DNA of 64,000 nt from assembly GCF_000515275.1 (NCBI RefSeq), contig NZ_KI911560.1, forward strand, positions 930,001 to 994,000. The letters are read 5' to 3'. The DNA is from Methylophilus sp. 5. GTDB lineage: Bacteria; Pseudomonadota; Gammaproteobacteria; Burkholderiales; Methylophilaceae. The position numbers were made by a program, and so were the translations under genes. Numbering within the stretch: the stretch's first letter is position 1; each line of letters begins with the position of its first letter. Positions 55,960-64,000 of the stretch are shown piece after piece. The notes below the pieces were generated by a model, which was not told where the DNA came from, searched no databases, and worked only from the letters and a program-made list of their open reading frames with translations.

Positions 55960-57594
55960 ATGCTGCGTATCACCGAAATCAAATTACCGCTTATCGAGGC
56001 GGAGAATATCAAACATCAGGACGCGCAGATCAAGGACGCGCTGCTGACCAAACTGCAAATCCCTGAAACTGAATTGATCCGTTTTGAAATATTCAAACGC
56101 GGTGTGGACGCCAGAAAATCGCATGCGATTTTATACGTGTATAACATCGATGCCGAAGTTAAAAATGAAGCCAAACTGCTGGCCAAATTTAAAAAAGACC
56201 CGCACGTAAAACCCGCGCCTGATACCAGCTACCAGTTTGTGGCAACCCAGAATAATGCGCAAACACAACGCCCGATTGTGGTTGGCTTTGGCCCTGCCGG
56301 TATTTTTGCCGCCCTGATTTTGGCTCAGGCAGGATTCAAACCGATTGTGCTTGAGCGCGGCAAGCAGGTGCGTGAGCGTACCCAGGACACCTGGGGCTTA
56401 TGGCGCAAACGTAAACTCAACCCGGAATCTAACGTGCAGTTTGGTGAAGGCGGCGCTGGCACGTTTTCGGATGGCAAGCTGTATAGCCAGATCAAAGACC
56501 CCAAACATCTGGGGCGCAAAGTGCTGCAAGAGTTTGTCAAAGCTGGCGCGCCGGAAGAAATCTTATACGTCAGCCATCCGCATATTGGCACCTTCAAACT
56601 GGTGAGCATGGTGGAAGAAATGCGCAACACCATCATCAACTTGGGTGGCGAAATCCGCTTTGATAGCCGCGTGACTAAAATTGATATCCAGGATCAGCAG
56701 GTACAAGGCGTGACCTTGCAAACAGGCGAATATCTCGCCACGCAACATCTGGTCTTGGCTGTTGGCCACAGTGCGCGCGACACCTTTGAAATGGTCTACA
56801 ACAAAGGGGTTTATATCGAAGCCAAACCATTCTCAATCGGCTTTCGTATTGAACACCCACAAAACCTGATTGACCGTGCACGCTATGGCAAAAGCTATAG
56901 CGAAGACATCCTGAAGAAACTGGGCGCAGCAGATTACCGCCTGGTGCATCACGCGCAAAATGGCCGCAGTGTGTACAGTTTCTGTATGTGTCCTGGCGGC
57001 ACCGTGGTGGCAGCCGCCTCAGAGCCAAACCGTGTAGTGACCAATGGCATGAGCCAATATAGCCGCAACGAGCGCAATGCCAACGCAGGGATTGTGGTCG
57101 GCATTACACCAGAAGTAGATTACCCCGACCACCCATTGGCCGGTGTTGAATTACAGCGCCAGTTAGAAAGCCATGCATTTATATTAGGCGGCAGCGACTA
57201 TTCAGCCCCAGGCCAACTGATTGGTGACTTTCTGGCAAACAAGCCTTCTACCGAGTTTGGTGAAGTCACGCCCTCTTATACGCCCGGCGTACATCTCACC
57301 AACCTGGATTCCGCTTTACCCGAGTTCGCAATTACCGCTATCCGTGAAGCCATCCCGGCATTTGCCAAACAAATCCCCAATTTTGATTTGGCTGACGGCG
57401 TCCTCACCGGCGTCGAAACGCGCACCTCCAGCCCGATTCGCATCAAGCGCGACGACGATACCTTGCAAAGCATCAACACCAAAGGCTTATTCCCTTGCGG
57501 CGAAGGCGCCGGTTACGCGGGTGGCATTTTGTCGGCCGCGGTGGATGGCATTAAAGTGGCGGAGGCGGTAAGTTTGAGCATGGCAGCCAGTTAG
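55960..57594 (+). CDS. FAD-dependent oxidoreductase (COG2509-like)
   Basis: 544 residues. The Rossmann motif is VVGFGPAGIFAALILAQAGF (~107-126). An N-terminal ~90-residue extension precedes it. SFCMCPGGTVVAAASEP, LEXRTSSPIRI-type (VETRTSSPIRIKRDD), and PCGEGAGYAGGILSAAVDGIKVAEAV complete the family pattern. Substrate unknown. A monomeric, non-membrane dehydrogenase is likely. Last core gene before the accessory right end. Confidence 0.9.
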   Translation: MLRITEIKLPLIEAENIKHQDAQIKDALLTKLQIPETELIRFEIFKRGVDARKSHAILYVYNIDAEVKNEAKLLAKFKKDPHVKPAPDTSYQFVATQNNAQTQRPIVVGFGPAGIFAALILAQAGFKPIVLERGKQVRERTQDTWGLWRKRKLNPESNVQFGEGGAGTFSDGKLYSQIKDPKHLGRKVLQEFVKAGAPEEILYVSHPHIGTFKLVSMVEEMRNTIINLGGEIRFDSRVTKIDIQDQQVQGVTLQTGEYLATQHLVLAVGHSARDTFEMVYNKGVYIEAKPFSIGFRIEHPQNLIDRARYGKSYSEDILKKLGAADYRLVHHAQNGRSVYSFCMCPGGTVVAAASEPNRVVTNGMSQYSRNERNANAGIVVGITPEVDYPDHPLAGVELQRQLESHAFILGGSDYSAPGQLIGDFLANKPSTEFGEVTPSYTPGVHLTNLDSALPEFAITAIREAIPAFAKQIPNFDLADGVLTGVETRTSSPIRIKRDDDTLQSINTKGLFPCGEGAGYAGGILSAAVDGIKVAEAVSLSMAAS

Positions 57595-57911
57595 GATTGT
57601 TATGTCATAAATACGCGTCAATCGCTATCAATATGGCGTTGGTCAAGGTTGCTTTCATGCCCAAGAAATTAGCCTAAACAGCCCTAATTTCAGGCTTGCA
57701 CACGATTGCGACGGTAAGAAGAAAGATATAGATTGGTGCATCACCCATTTAACCAATCAACACAACCAGCAACCATCAACAGAAAAAACAGTTATCGATA
57801 TTTTTTATTGAAGCGATCTCAAGAATGCAGTGCAATTTTGAATAATGCGCTTTACATGGGCGAGTTGCGATAGTATCCAAGCCTTTTTGACCGCCAGTCA
57901 CAATTGCAAAG
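57595..57911. other. Gene-poor A+T-richer stretch before the IS30 remnant
   Basis: This 317-bp gap between the FAD oxidoreductase and the IS30 remnant holds no supportable frame, RNA or terminator. Near 57820-57860 the sequence GTGCAATTTTGAATAATGCG may be a decayed IS30 end, loosely matching the region after 58420 in inverse. I see nothing else. Confidence 0.4.
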
Positions 57912-58442
57912 ATGAACTACACACACCTTACCCTAGAAGAACGATACCAGATTGACGCTTTGAAGAAAGCAGGACTTAAATTAAACGAAATTGCTGTGTT
58001 CTAGGACGAGCAAAGCCTTAGATCAGCAGAAAGTTCTCTCGCGCAATCAGGGGCAGCGCGTTTATCGCCCCAAACAAGCACAGCGTTTAGCCGATGCGCG
58101 CCGCTCGCATAACGCCCGTCTGATTGATAATATCACTTGGCAATTTGCACAATCTCGGCTGCCAGAGTGATGGAGTCCTCAGCAAATCAGCCCTCAGCTT
58201 AAGGCTGACTTTTATTTCGCACATCCGTACGCTTCATGGGCGCGAGGAGCAAATAAAAACATGAACGGGCTGATCAGGCAGCACCTTCCGAAAAAAGCGA
58301 GACTTCACCACTGTGACAGAACAGGAAATAGTCACCGCCATGTGCTGATGAAACAACAGACCTAGAAAAAGGCTTGGATTCCAGCCGCCCGCTCAGGTAT
58401 TCTTCTGTTCACGCGTTGCATTTCAAACTTGAATCCGCCTAA
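57912..58442 (+). pseudogene. IS30-family transposase remnant
   Basis: Broken pieces in order. MNYTHLTLEERYQIDALKKAG (N-terminal HTH) stops at a TAG (58002). A second block from ~58032 (RVYRPKQAQRLADARRSHN, NITWQFAQSRLPE-stop-WSPQQIS) runs straight into [25 protein letters not shown] third ([17 protein letters not shown]) follows after a frameshift and stops. The middle of the DDE core (~150 codons) is missing, and the usual catalytic Glu in the GANEN motif appears as Lys. It is inactive and marks an old insertion at the edge of the accessory region. Confidence 0.85.
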
Positions 58443-58468
58443 ATATTCAATAACGAAAATAAAAAACT

Positions 58469-60175
58469 ATGAACTTAAAACTGAAGCCTCTTCCCATCAT
58501 GTTAATCACTGCGCTGTCTTTCCAGGGGTGCGCAACCAAAGGACCTAACGGCGAGAGTAGGTCGTTCAAAGAAACGTTTAAAGAAACATTCAACAGTGAC
58601 GATCCTTGTTCAAATAGCAAGCGGAATGTTGGAATCGCCTTAGGCGCTGCGGGAGGTGTGTTGGTCGCTGTACTTACAGGAGATAAAAACTCACTGGGTC
58701 GAGCTGTCGTCGGCGGCATCATTGGTGCCGGCCTGGGCGGACTTATTGGACATGAGATCGGAAACCGTCAATGTGAGATTTCTAAAATCCAAAAAAAGTA
58801 CGATGCTGAGATTCAAATGACTCCGCTGGCTCTACCCGTCGAGAGCAATAAAACGTCTGGTTCTACACAAACGACTTCAAACGGTAGCAACCCGCAAATG
58901 CTTGCAAACAATAAGACACAAGAGATTGGATTGTCTGTTGCTGTCGTAGACAAAGCGGGGGGTACGCAATTTGAAAGCGACTCTGATGTACTGCAACCCA
59001 AAGCGCGTGAGATGTTCCTTGAGATTGCAAAAACCTACACAAATCCTGAAAAGATGTTTGAGGCTAAGGCGGACAAAGAAAAGAAAGACATAGAAAAGGC
59101 ATTTAATGACCGCCGTATCCTGCTGGTCGGACATACCGATGATACTGGAAGCACTCTTCATAATGCGGAACTTTCAGAGCGTCGTGCAAAAGTAATCGCA
59201 AAGCTTTTCAAAGAGGCAGGCGTTCCTGAAGATAAAGTGTTTTATCAGGGCGCTGGGGAAACGATGCCTGTTGCCGATAATGACACGCCTGAGGGCAGAG
59301 CGAAAAATAGACGCGTTGAAATTCTAGATCTCTCGAATGAACAGGTATTTGATATGTACCTCGTCAATAGACGACCCAATACGGCTTACTATAGATCTGC
59401 AGCCAAGGGGAATAGTCCGAGCTCGACATCTGCAGCGGTAGAGACTGCAATGAACGTCGAGGCTCCGCTGTCGGTGGCTGTTTCAAATACATCTAAGAAG
59501 ACTAAAACCGCCGTCACGACTAATAAAAAGACATCAAAATCTCCTACAGTGCAAGCGAGTGCCCAGCCTAAGCAGAAAGTGGCTTCAGGTGAACGGTTTA
59601 TTGATTTTGAAGGGAAGCCTTTCTCGGAGAGTCTGGCTCTTGTATCTACCGGCATGGTTGAAACAAAAAAATCTTCATCTTTTTCATTGATTAGCGAAGC
59701 TCGTGCGAGCGATATGCAATCTATTAGCACATGTAATGTTGATCGCCCTCGGAGTTCTGGGGCTGTAAAGTCACTAAAAGATGGTTTGGCATATAAAACG
59801 GCTGAATACATGCCGGGCATGTATGGAAGAACCTGGGCAGATATGGTTGGAAAGAATCTTGTGGTGCTCAATAAGGTCTCTGTTTTAAGGGAGGGTTTAG
59901 TGCCAGGCAATAAACCCGAATTGAAAGTATATTCAAACTATAAATCTAGCCATCGCGATCAAACGCCAGATGTGTTCATTAATCCGGATGTAAACACCTA
60001 TCAAACAACCAATGGCCTGTTGTACAGAGTGTTTGCAAATGGGGATCATGGGATTCAGTGTATGGATATTTTGATGCCGGTATCAAATGCGACGGTTGCC
60101 AAAGACGGTAAATTAATTTACGGAAATGGCGCAGCCGAGTTCGTTTCAGATTTCAAACCAAAAATAAAGAGTTAA
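58469..60175 (+). CDS. OmpA-domain lipoprotein with glycine zipper and novel C-terminal region
   Basis: 568 residues. The signal is followed by Cys21 (FQGC), with Ala next, predicting outer-membrane lipidation. Residues ~46-98 form a glycine-zipper hairpin (GIALGAAGGVLV, GGIIGAGLGGLIGHEIGN). Residues ~150-285 are an OmpA-like peptidoglycan-binding domain (LLVGHTDDTGS, LSERRAKVIAKLF, NRRVEI). A Thr/Lys linker leads to ~210 C-terminal residues I do not recognise (from FIDFEGKPF). First gene of a three-gene operon, with a weak TTGCAT-18-TAAATA promoter and poor ribosome site. Likely anchors the complex to the wall. Confidence 0.85.
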   Translation: MNLKLKPLPIMLITALSFQGCATKGPNGESRSFKETFKETFNSDDPCSNSKRNVGIALGAAGGVLVAVLTGDKNSLGRAVVGGIIGAGLGGLIGHEIGNRQCEISKIQKKYDAEIQMTPLALPVESNKTSGSTQTTSNGSNPQMLANNKTQEIGLSVAVVDKAGGTQFESDSDVLQPKAREMFLEIAKTYTNPEKMFEAKADKEKKDIEKAFNDRRILLVGHTDDTGSTLHNAELSERRAKVIAKLFKEAGVPEDKVFYQGAGETMPVADNDTPEGRAKNRRVEILDLSNEQVFDMYLVNRRPNTAYYRSAAKGNSPSSTSAAVETAMNVEAPLSVAVSNTSKKTKTAVTTNKKTSKSPTVQASAQPKQKVASGERFIDFEGKPFSESLALVSTGMVETKKSSSFSLISEARASDMQSISTCNVDRPRSSGAVKSLKDGLAYKTAEYMPGMYGRTWADMVGKNLVVLNKVSVLREGLVPGNKPELKVYSNYKSSHRDQTPDVFINPDVNTYQTTNGLLYRVFANGDHGIQCMDILMPVSNATVAKDGKLIYGNGAAEFVSDFKPKIKS

Positions 60176-60184
60176 GGAGAGGGA

Positions 60185-61708
60185 ATGTTAGACGCAATCA
60201 AATCATTATTCGAAACTGCGCCTGTGTTGGCGTGGTCGATTGTCGGCGTATTAGCCGCGCTTGTTGTCATTGCTACCATGTGGGAGAAAGTAAAGTGGTG
60301 GTGGATGAACACATGGATGAGCTTCCCCCTCATCGGGAAAATCGCTAGGTATAGCAAAGATACCAATAGAGCATACGGCCACGAGAACTGGTTGAAATCA
60401 GAGCGCGCGCTCTGTATGGAATACAAGCAGTTCGTCAGAGTGATTAGCGAGCATGATTACAATGAAAAGGTTGAGTATCTGGTTTTAGCTGGCGATAACG
60501 GTAGAGGCTTGATGCCTGGTAGTCTTTGGCCTTTAATCATACTGATGGTATTCGTTGAGGCGATGGGTTTCAGTTATGTATTGGCTGGCTTCACCATTCC
60601 CGGTGCCAGCGAGAACGTACAACAATACGGTGCATATGGTATTGCCTTCCTTATCTCTGGTTTATTGATTTTCCTGACCCACTATGCGGGTCAAGAGCTT
60701 TATAGAAACTCAAAGATTAATGAAGCCCGTTCAGAGTGGCAACAAGCAGGTCGCGAGCGTGAGCTTAAGTCCGCAACGGTGCCGCTGTCTAAACCTCAGA
60801 ATGTTGACCAAGACTACCCAGACTATACCCGTAGGATCAATCGTATCGGCAGCAGTATCGCTAGCTATAAGATGTCTATTGGTACGGCCATTTTTGTCGC
60901 TGTGATTGCGATTGGTGCAACATATGTTCGTGGTCAAGTTCTCGAAAAAATGGTCGCAGAAGAGACGGTCGCTCAAAAGTCTAGTATCGAATCTAACGCG
61001 GGTGGTTCTGATGGTTTGGATATGTCTGATATCCAGCTGCCTGCTGCAGACCAAGCTTCTGATAATCAAGCTCAATTTAAAGCTGTAAACGATAATGCTA
61101 GTAATGATCTGAAAGGGGGCTGGGGTACATTTATTATTTTGGCTTTCATCTTCGCTGGATTGCAGGCATTAGGCGTATTCTTTGGCTTTAAATGGGGGTT
61201 TGCTGGCCAAAATAGTAATCAGGCTTATCGTGCTATCGGTAGTGGCAAGTTTGGGTCATATGAAGAAATTTTGCATTATTACAACCATGTTGCTGATGTT
61301 GCTCAATCCAAACTCGAAGAGCTTCAGCAAAGAGTGATGGAATACATCTCACGTGAGGGTACGAGCAATATTCAAGCTGGCAAGCATACTTTCAGGCAGT
61401 TCATGCAGGATGAAAGAGAAGCTCAAGCGAAAGATCGCGAGCATCAATTAAGCCAGAAACACTCATCCCGACAGCCTGCCCCATCACCGAGAGTTGAGTC
61501 TAAGGTTGAAGGTGATGATCAGCCATTGAGTTTAGATTCGGCTATGTCGCAGATCAATGCTCTGGAGTCCAAAGAGGATAAAAAGGCCTACATAAACACG
61601 TTGCCAGAATCCCTCAAAGCTGAGGTAATGCATGCGCTGAAGCAAGCGAAAGACGCTCAGCAAGCAAAGGCAGCAAAGATGAATGAAGAGTTGGATGGTT
61701 TGTTATGA
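60185..61708 (+). CDS. Five-TM inner-membrane protein of the envelope operon
   Basis: 507 residues, no named domain recognised. TM helices are predicted at ~13-33, ~113-135, ~147-168, ~230-248 and ~311-333. A Trp-rich WEKVKWWWMNTW follows the first. The soluble loops are large. The C-terminal ~170 residues are hydrophilic and helical (Gln/Lys/Glu-rich) and end in LDSAMSQINALESKEDKK. Loosely, this recalls MotA/ExbB-type proteins with cytoplasmic tails, but I could not align it. Strong AAGGAGAGG before the ATG, 9 bp after the first gene, overlapping the third gene by 4 bp. Confidence 0.82.
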   Translation: MLDAIKSLFETAPVLAWSIVGVLAALVVIATMWEKVKWWWMNTWMSFPLIGKIARYSKDTNRAYGHENWLKSERALCMEYKQFVRVISEHDYNEKVEYLVLAGDNGRGLMPGSLWPLIILMVFVEAMGFSYVLAGFTIPGASENVQQYGAYGIAFLISGLLIFLTHYAGQELYRNSKINEARSEWQQAGRERELKSATVPLSKPQNVDQDYPDYTRRINRIGSSIASYKMSIGTAIFVAVIAIGATYVRGQVLEKMVAEETVAQKSSIESNAGGSDGLDMSDIQLPAADQASDNQAQFKAVNDNASNDLKGGWGTFIILAFIFAGLQALGVFFGFKWGFAGQNSNQAYRAIGSGKFGSYEEILHYYNHVADVAQSKLEELQQRVMEYISREGTSNIQAGKHTFRQFMQDEREAQAKDREHQLSQKHSSRQPAPSPRVESKVEGDDQPLSLDSAMSQINALESKEDKKAYINTLPESLKAEVMHALKQAKDAQQAKAAKMNEELDGLL

Positions 61709-62538
61709 TGAGAAATTTGTTTGCGTTTTTACTGATAAGCATGTCGGTAACAACTTTTGCGGGTACTCAGAATGCTGTTCAGAGTTGTTATTCTGACAAA
61801 CTAAAAGCGCCGAATGGCGCTAAAGTGGGTACGGAGTTGTTCATTATCATTGATCAAACAACTGTTTTTGATAGCGAATTGAAACAATCTATCGCAAACA
61901 ACATAAAACCATTTCTGCAGCCTGGTAACGCTCTTTCAGTGACCAAGTTTTCGGCCTTCACAAAAGGGCATTACACTGATGTTGTGGTCAATATTGTGTT
62001 AGATGCTGAGTTGAGTCAAGCCGAACGAAATGACGTTTCAAAACCCGTGCTTGCTAAGTTTGATCAGTGTAGTAAAAGTCAGCTCAAGTTAGCCGGGCAA
62101 GCAATCGGAGGTGGTTTGAAAGCCGCTTTCGGGGATAGTACCAACACGATAGACAAATCAGATGTCTTAACCAGTTTGAAAGATATCTCCGCTCGAGTAA
62201 AGAAATCTACTGCTGATCGTAAGATTGTACTGCTCGCATCAGACATGCTTGAAAACTCTTCATTATCAAGTTTCTACGCCAAGCAGGCTGTCCGTTTGAT
62301 TGATCCTAAAAAGGAGCTTGAAATAGTCACGAAAAATGGCGCGTTTGGTGACTTTGGTGGGGCAGATGTATTTGTCATTGGCGCCGGTTTGCTTTCCGAA
62401 GATGTTCAATCTGCGAAGGTATACCGTTCACCTCAAGTCATGGGTTCATTGAAAAATTTTTGGGAAGAGTGGTTTGATCGCTCAAAAGCCAAACTGATGG
62501 ACTTCGGGGCTCCAGCCTTATTAAGCCCTGTAAGTTAA
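61705..62538 (+). CDS. Secreted von Willebrand A-like protein of the envelope operon
   Basis: 277 residues. A signal peptide ends near TTFAGTQN. A vWA-like fold is suggested by ELFIIIDQTTVF (D-x-T instead of the canonical MIDAS DxSxS) and RKIVLLASDMLENSS, separated by ~140 residues. Three or four cysteines could form a disulphide. Predicted periplasmic or surface. Overlaps the membrane-protein gene (ATGA) and is followed by a terminator, closing the operon. Unassigned to any system I know. Confidence 0.78.
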   Translation: MMRNLFAFLLISMSVTTFAGTQNAVQSCYSDKLKAPNGAKVGTELFIIIDQTTVFDSELKQSIANNIKPFLQPGNALSVTKFSAFTKGHYTDVVVNIVLDAELSQAERNDVSKPVLAKFDQCSKSQLKLAGQAIGGGLKAAFGDSTNTIDKSDVLTSLKDISARVKKSTADRKIVLLASDMLENSSLSSFYAKQAVRLIDPKKELEIVTKNGAFGDFGGADVFVIGAGLLSEDVQSAKVYRSPQVMGSLKNFWEEWFDRSKAKLMDFGAPALLSPVS

Positions 62539-62545
62539 GCTCACT

Positions 62546-62578
62546 AAAAATACCCAATATTGTTTATTGGGTATTTTT
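62546..62578 (+). terminator. Terminator of the envelope operon
   Basis: A 14-bp perfect stem AAAAATACCCAATA / TATTGGGTATTTTT (62546-62559, 62565-62578) lies 8 bp after the stop and is followed by T-rich sequence. Confidence 0.88.
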
Positions 62579-62656
62579 CTATGCCGCGGAAAACGCCTTC
62601 TGCAAACCTTAAGTTGATTGGGCGAAAAGTTACTTGATCAGAGTACATTGATAAAT

Positions 62657-62680
62657 GAGGGTGTCCTGGAGGGTGTCCTG
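62657..62680. repeat. Perfect tandem 12-mer
   Basis: GAGGGTGTCCTG occurs twice without a gap (62657-62668, 62669-62680) between the envelope-operon terminator and the RES gene. It could be a recombination scar or a binding site. No function is shown. Confidence 0.6.
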
Positions 62681-62754
62681 ACTTTAGTACCTAAACTGGG
62701 TTATGCTTTTTTACAACCTTGCTTGATAAATAGAGAAACACATCATTGTTTGCC

Positions 62755-63453
62755 TTACAGTTGCATAAAGTTAACACCGACCTCACGTTCCACATCAACA
62801 CCAGCTTCTGTCGTGGTATACGTCAAATGACAAACCATCGCAGGATGACTTAATACTTTGGCATTGAATAACGCATACACCTCTCCGTTTGCTACCCGCG
62901 CAGAAGCAGTGACTAATCCTGGATGACCCTCTCTATACAATTTGCTCCCAATTTGATGGGTCAGCGTATAGTCTGATGCATGTGTAATGGCTGGGTGATT
63001 TGCGATCATGGGCCGCAAATCTATTAATAATCCATCGCACTGCACCTGATAGACTTTACGTTCCATCACAATCCCTGCCTGCGTATATCCGGCATCATCT
63101 AGCAAGCGGTTCTTCCAGTGATGCACCGTTTCGTAAACGCTGGTTTCTATCGTATCCGCACCGTACCAAACACCGAAGCCACCATCAGAATAACGGCTGA
63201 CCGAGGTATGCTTAAATGGGTAAGCAATGGCATTCTCCCACTCCGCCTGCTCAAAAGGGCGGTCAATCACCGGCTGTGTAGACTGGTACAGGCCAGGTTT
63301 AGTGTGCATTTCTAAGGCTTGTGCTGAACGCCATGCCTCGGGGTCATCACTCAGATCATCAAATAAATCTTGTGAGACCCGTAACGACACGATATTTCTG
63401 ATCAGGGGCTGATGTATATCAGCCAATGTGAGTGCACTAAACAGATCTTGCAT
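62755..63453 (-). CDS. RES-domain toxin
   Basis: 232 residues. The Arg-Glu-Ser group is visible: SRYSDGGFGVWYGAD (Arg, Tyr), IETSVYETVHHW (Glu) and LVTASARVANG (Ser). Known RES toxins deplete NAD+. The start overlaps the antitoxin stop by one base (TAATG). The order antitoxin-then-RES is standard for this family. Confidence 0.92.
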   Translation of the reverse strand: MQDLFSALTLADIHQPLIRNIVSLRVSQDLFDDLSDDPEAWRSAQALEMHTKPGLYQSTQPVIDRPFEQAEWENAIAYPFKHTSVSRYSDGGFGVWYGADTIETSVYETVHHWKNRLLDDAGYTQAGIVMERKVYQVQCDGLLIDLRPMIANHPAITHASDYTLTHQIGSKLYREGHPGLVTASARVANGEVYALFNAKVLSHPAMVCHLTYTTTEAGVDVEREVGVNFMQL

Positions 63454-63854
63454 TACTGCCCACGCGCCCGGTCAAGATAGCTGCGCACGTAAAGCAAGCC
63501 AGGAAAACCCAACTCAACGATGGTTTCAATCGGCGTTTGCCCATGAAAAGCCTTATTTCTGGTTTTCATCCAGCCATAAGCGAGTTCAGGATTTTGTGGA
63601 AAAAGTAAGCGTAACGCCTTGTGTATGGCCAACAAATTACCGGCCCTATCTAACATGTCGCGGCTGGCCGAGATTGCCTCGCCTTTTTTATAGCGTGTCA
63701 GCGCTGCACGGTTTTCAAGCGACAAACCCAAGGCAGCCAACTTTTCCTCACTGTTCAATTGCCACAAATCGAACAGGGTTAACAACATGGGCGTAATCTT
63801 GCTGCGGTCAACCTCAAGCGCTTGCTGGGGTATGGTAGCGCGCAAAGCAGTCAT
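63453..63854 (-). CDS. Xre/MbcA/ParS-type antitoxin
   Basis: 133 residues from ATG 63854. GGAGG lies 5 bp before it, and a TTG 12 bp upstream would overlap that site. The N-terminal HTH-like part (LTLFDLWQLNSEEKLAALGLSLENRAALTRYKKG) is followed by a DUF2384 toxin-binding half (IHKALRLLFPQNPELAYGWMKTRNKAFHGQTPIE). It blocks the RES toxin and probably represses the operon. Confidence 0.92.
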   Translation of the reverse strand: MTALRATIPQQALEVDRSKITPMLLTLFDLWQLNSEEKLAALGLSLENRAALTRYKKGEAISASRDMLDRAGNLLAIHKALRLLFPQNPELAYGWMKTRNKAFHGQTPIETIVELGFPGLLYVRSYLDRARGQ

Positions 63855-63889
63855 ATTCACCTCCAAAAAAATATCAATTCACACAAATT

Positions 63890-63926
63890 ATGTTATAAAT
63901 ATTACATAAAAATTCATTTCACGCAA
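63890..63926 (-). promoter_or_regulatory. Promoter and dyad operator of the RES-Xre operon
   Basis: On the minus strand, TTGCGT (63921-63926) and TAATAT (63899-63904) are 16 bp apart. A dyad, ATGTTATAAATATTACAT (63890-63907), covers the -10. Its place fits autorepression by the Xre antitoxin. Confidence 0.55.
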
Positions 63927-63941
63927 GTTTGATGATCACAA

Positions 63942-63968
63942 GAAAAAACGGCCACCTGCTGGTGGCCG
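63942..63968 (-). terminator. Terminator for a gene beyond the right edge
   Basis: Stem CGGCCACC / GGTGGCCG with TGCT loop (63949-63968). The six-base T-run is on the minus strand, so it ends a leftward gene outside the window. Confidence 0.75.
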
Positions 63969-64000
63969 CTTGTTTAATGACGACAAAACTACTGACGAAT

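Noticed and set aside
58469..62538. Identification of the envelope operon as Zorya
   Set aside because: The membrane protein lacks a recognisable MotA/ExbB core, the OmpA protein is a lipoprotein rather than TM-anchored, and no ZorC/ZorD-type gene follows.
62618..62830. 70-residue frame ahead of the RES gene
   Set aside because: No ribosome site or family, it overlaps the RES coding end, and contains the 12-bp tandem repeat.

Overview
The window looks like a betaproteobacterial chromosome segment. Protein similarity as I recall it points to a methylotroph of the Methylophilaceae. The hints are the rpsU-yqeY-dnaG-rpoD arrangement, the purM / perM-hda divergent pair, the sigma-DUF3619-DUF3106 cassette, PilS/PilR, and a SoxYZ-like carrier of the kind linked to quinoprotein (PQQ) dehydrogenases. 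This assignment is inferred from gene content and was not checked by a search.

Layout. Bases 1-5150 are accessory DNA. They hold the 3' part of a phage-type HUH replication protein, an unknown gene coupled to an XRE/ImmA-IrrE regulator-protease, and a convergent, translationally coupled three-gene operon (dual-OB protein, DUF488, DUF4326). The region abuts the 3' end of a tRNA-Ile(CAU) gene at 5155-5233, a typical island boundary. From about 5.2 to 57.6 kb the content is core. It includes the macromolecular synthesis operon, tsaD, plsY, folB, xerD, ogt, the rpsP-rimM-trmD-rplS operon, queE-queC, a long yebC-ruvCAB-ybgC-tolQRAB-pal-cpoB run, a MarR/SnoaL/EamA cluster, trhP-yjbQ, a SoxYZ carrier, apt, aspS, gcvH, a PBP7-like endopeptidase, the sigma cassette, pilSR, ampD, transporters, an RsmB-like methyltransferase, two paralogous DUF3108 genes, purM, perM, hda, a CHASE3-GGDEF protein and an FAD oxidoreductase. 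Two copies of a ~545-bp long-inverted-repeat element (12.2 and 45.9 kb) sit in direct orientation inside this core.

Bases 57.6-64 kb are again accessory. A wrecked IS30 transposase precedes a tight three-gene operon that I do not recognise as a described system: an OmpA-domain glycine-zipper lipoprotein, a five-TM inner-membrane protein with a long cytoplasmic tail, and a secreted vWA-like protein. Together these would span the envelope. A RES/Xre (MbcA/ParS-type) toxin-antitoxin pair with its own promoter and dyad operator follows.

How the parts work together. The core genes cover translation and tRNA/rRNA modification (rpsU, rplS, rpsP, rimM, trmD, tsaD, queC/queE, trhP, aspS, RsmB-like), replication and recombination (dnaG, ruvABC, xerD, hda) and envelope integrity (Tol-Pal, AmpD, PBP7-like endopeptidase). 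The best candidates for undescribed biology are the 58.5-62.5 kb envelope operon, the 3.2-5.0 kb dual-OB/DUF488/DUF4326 operon, and the long inverted-repeat elements.
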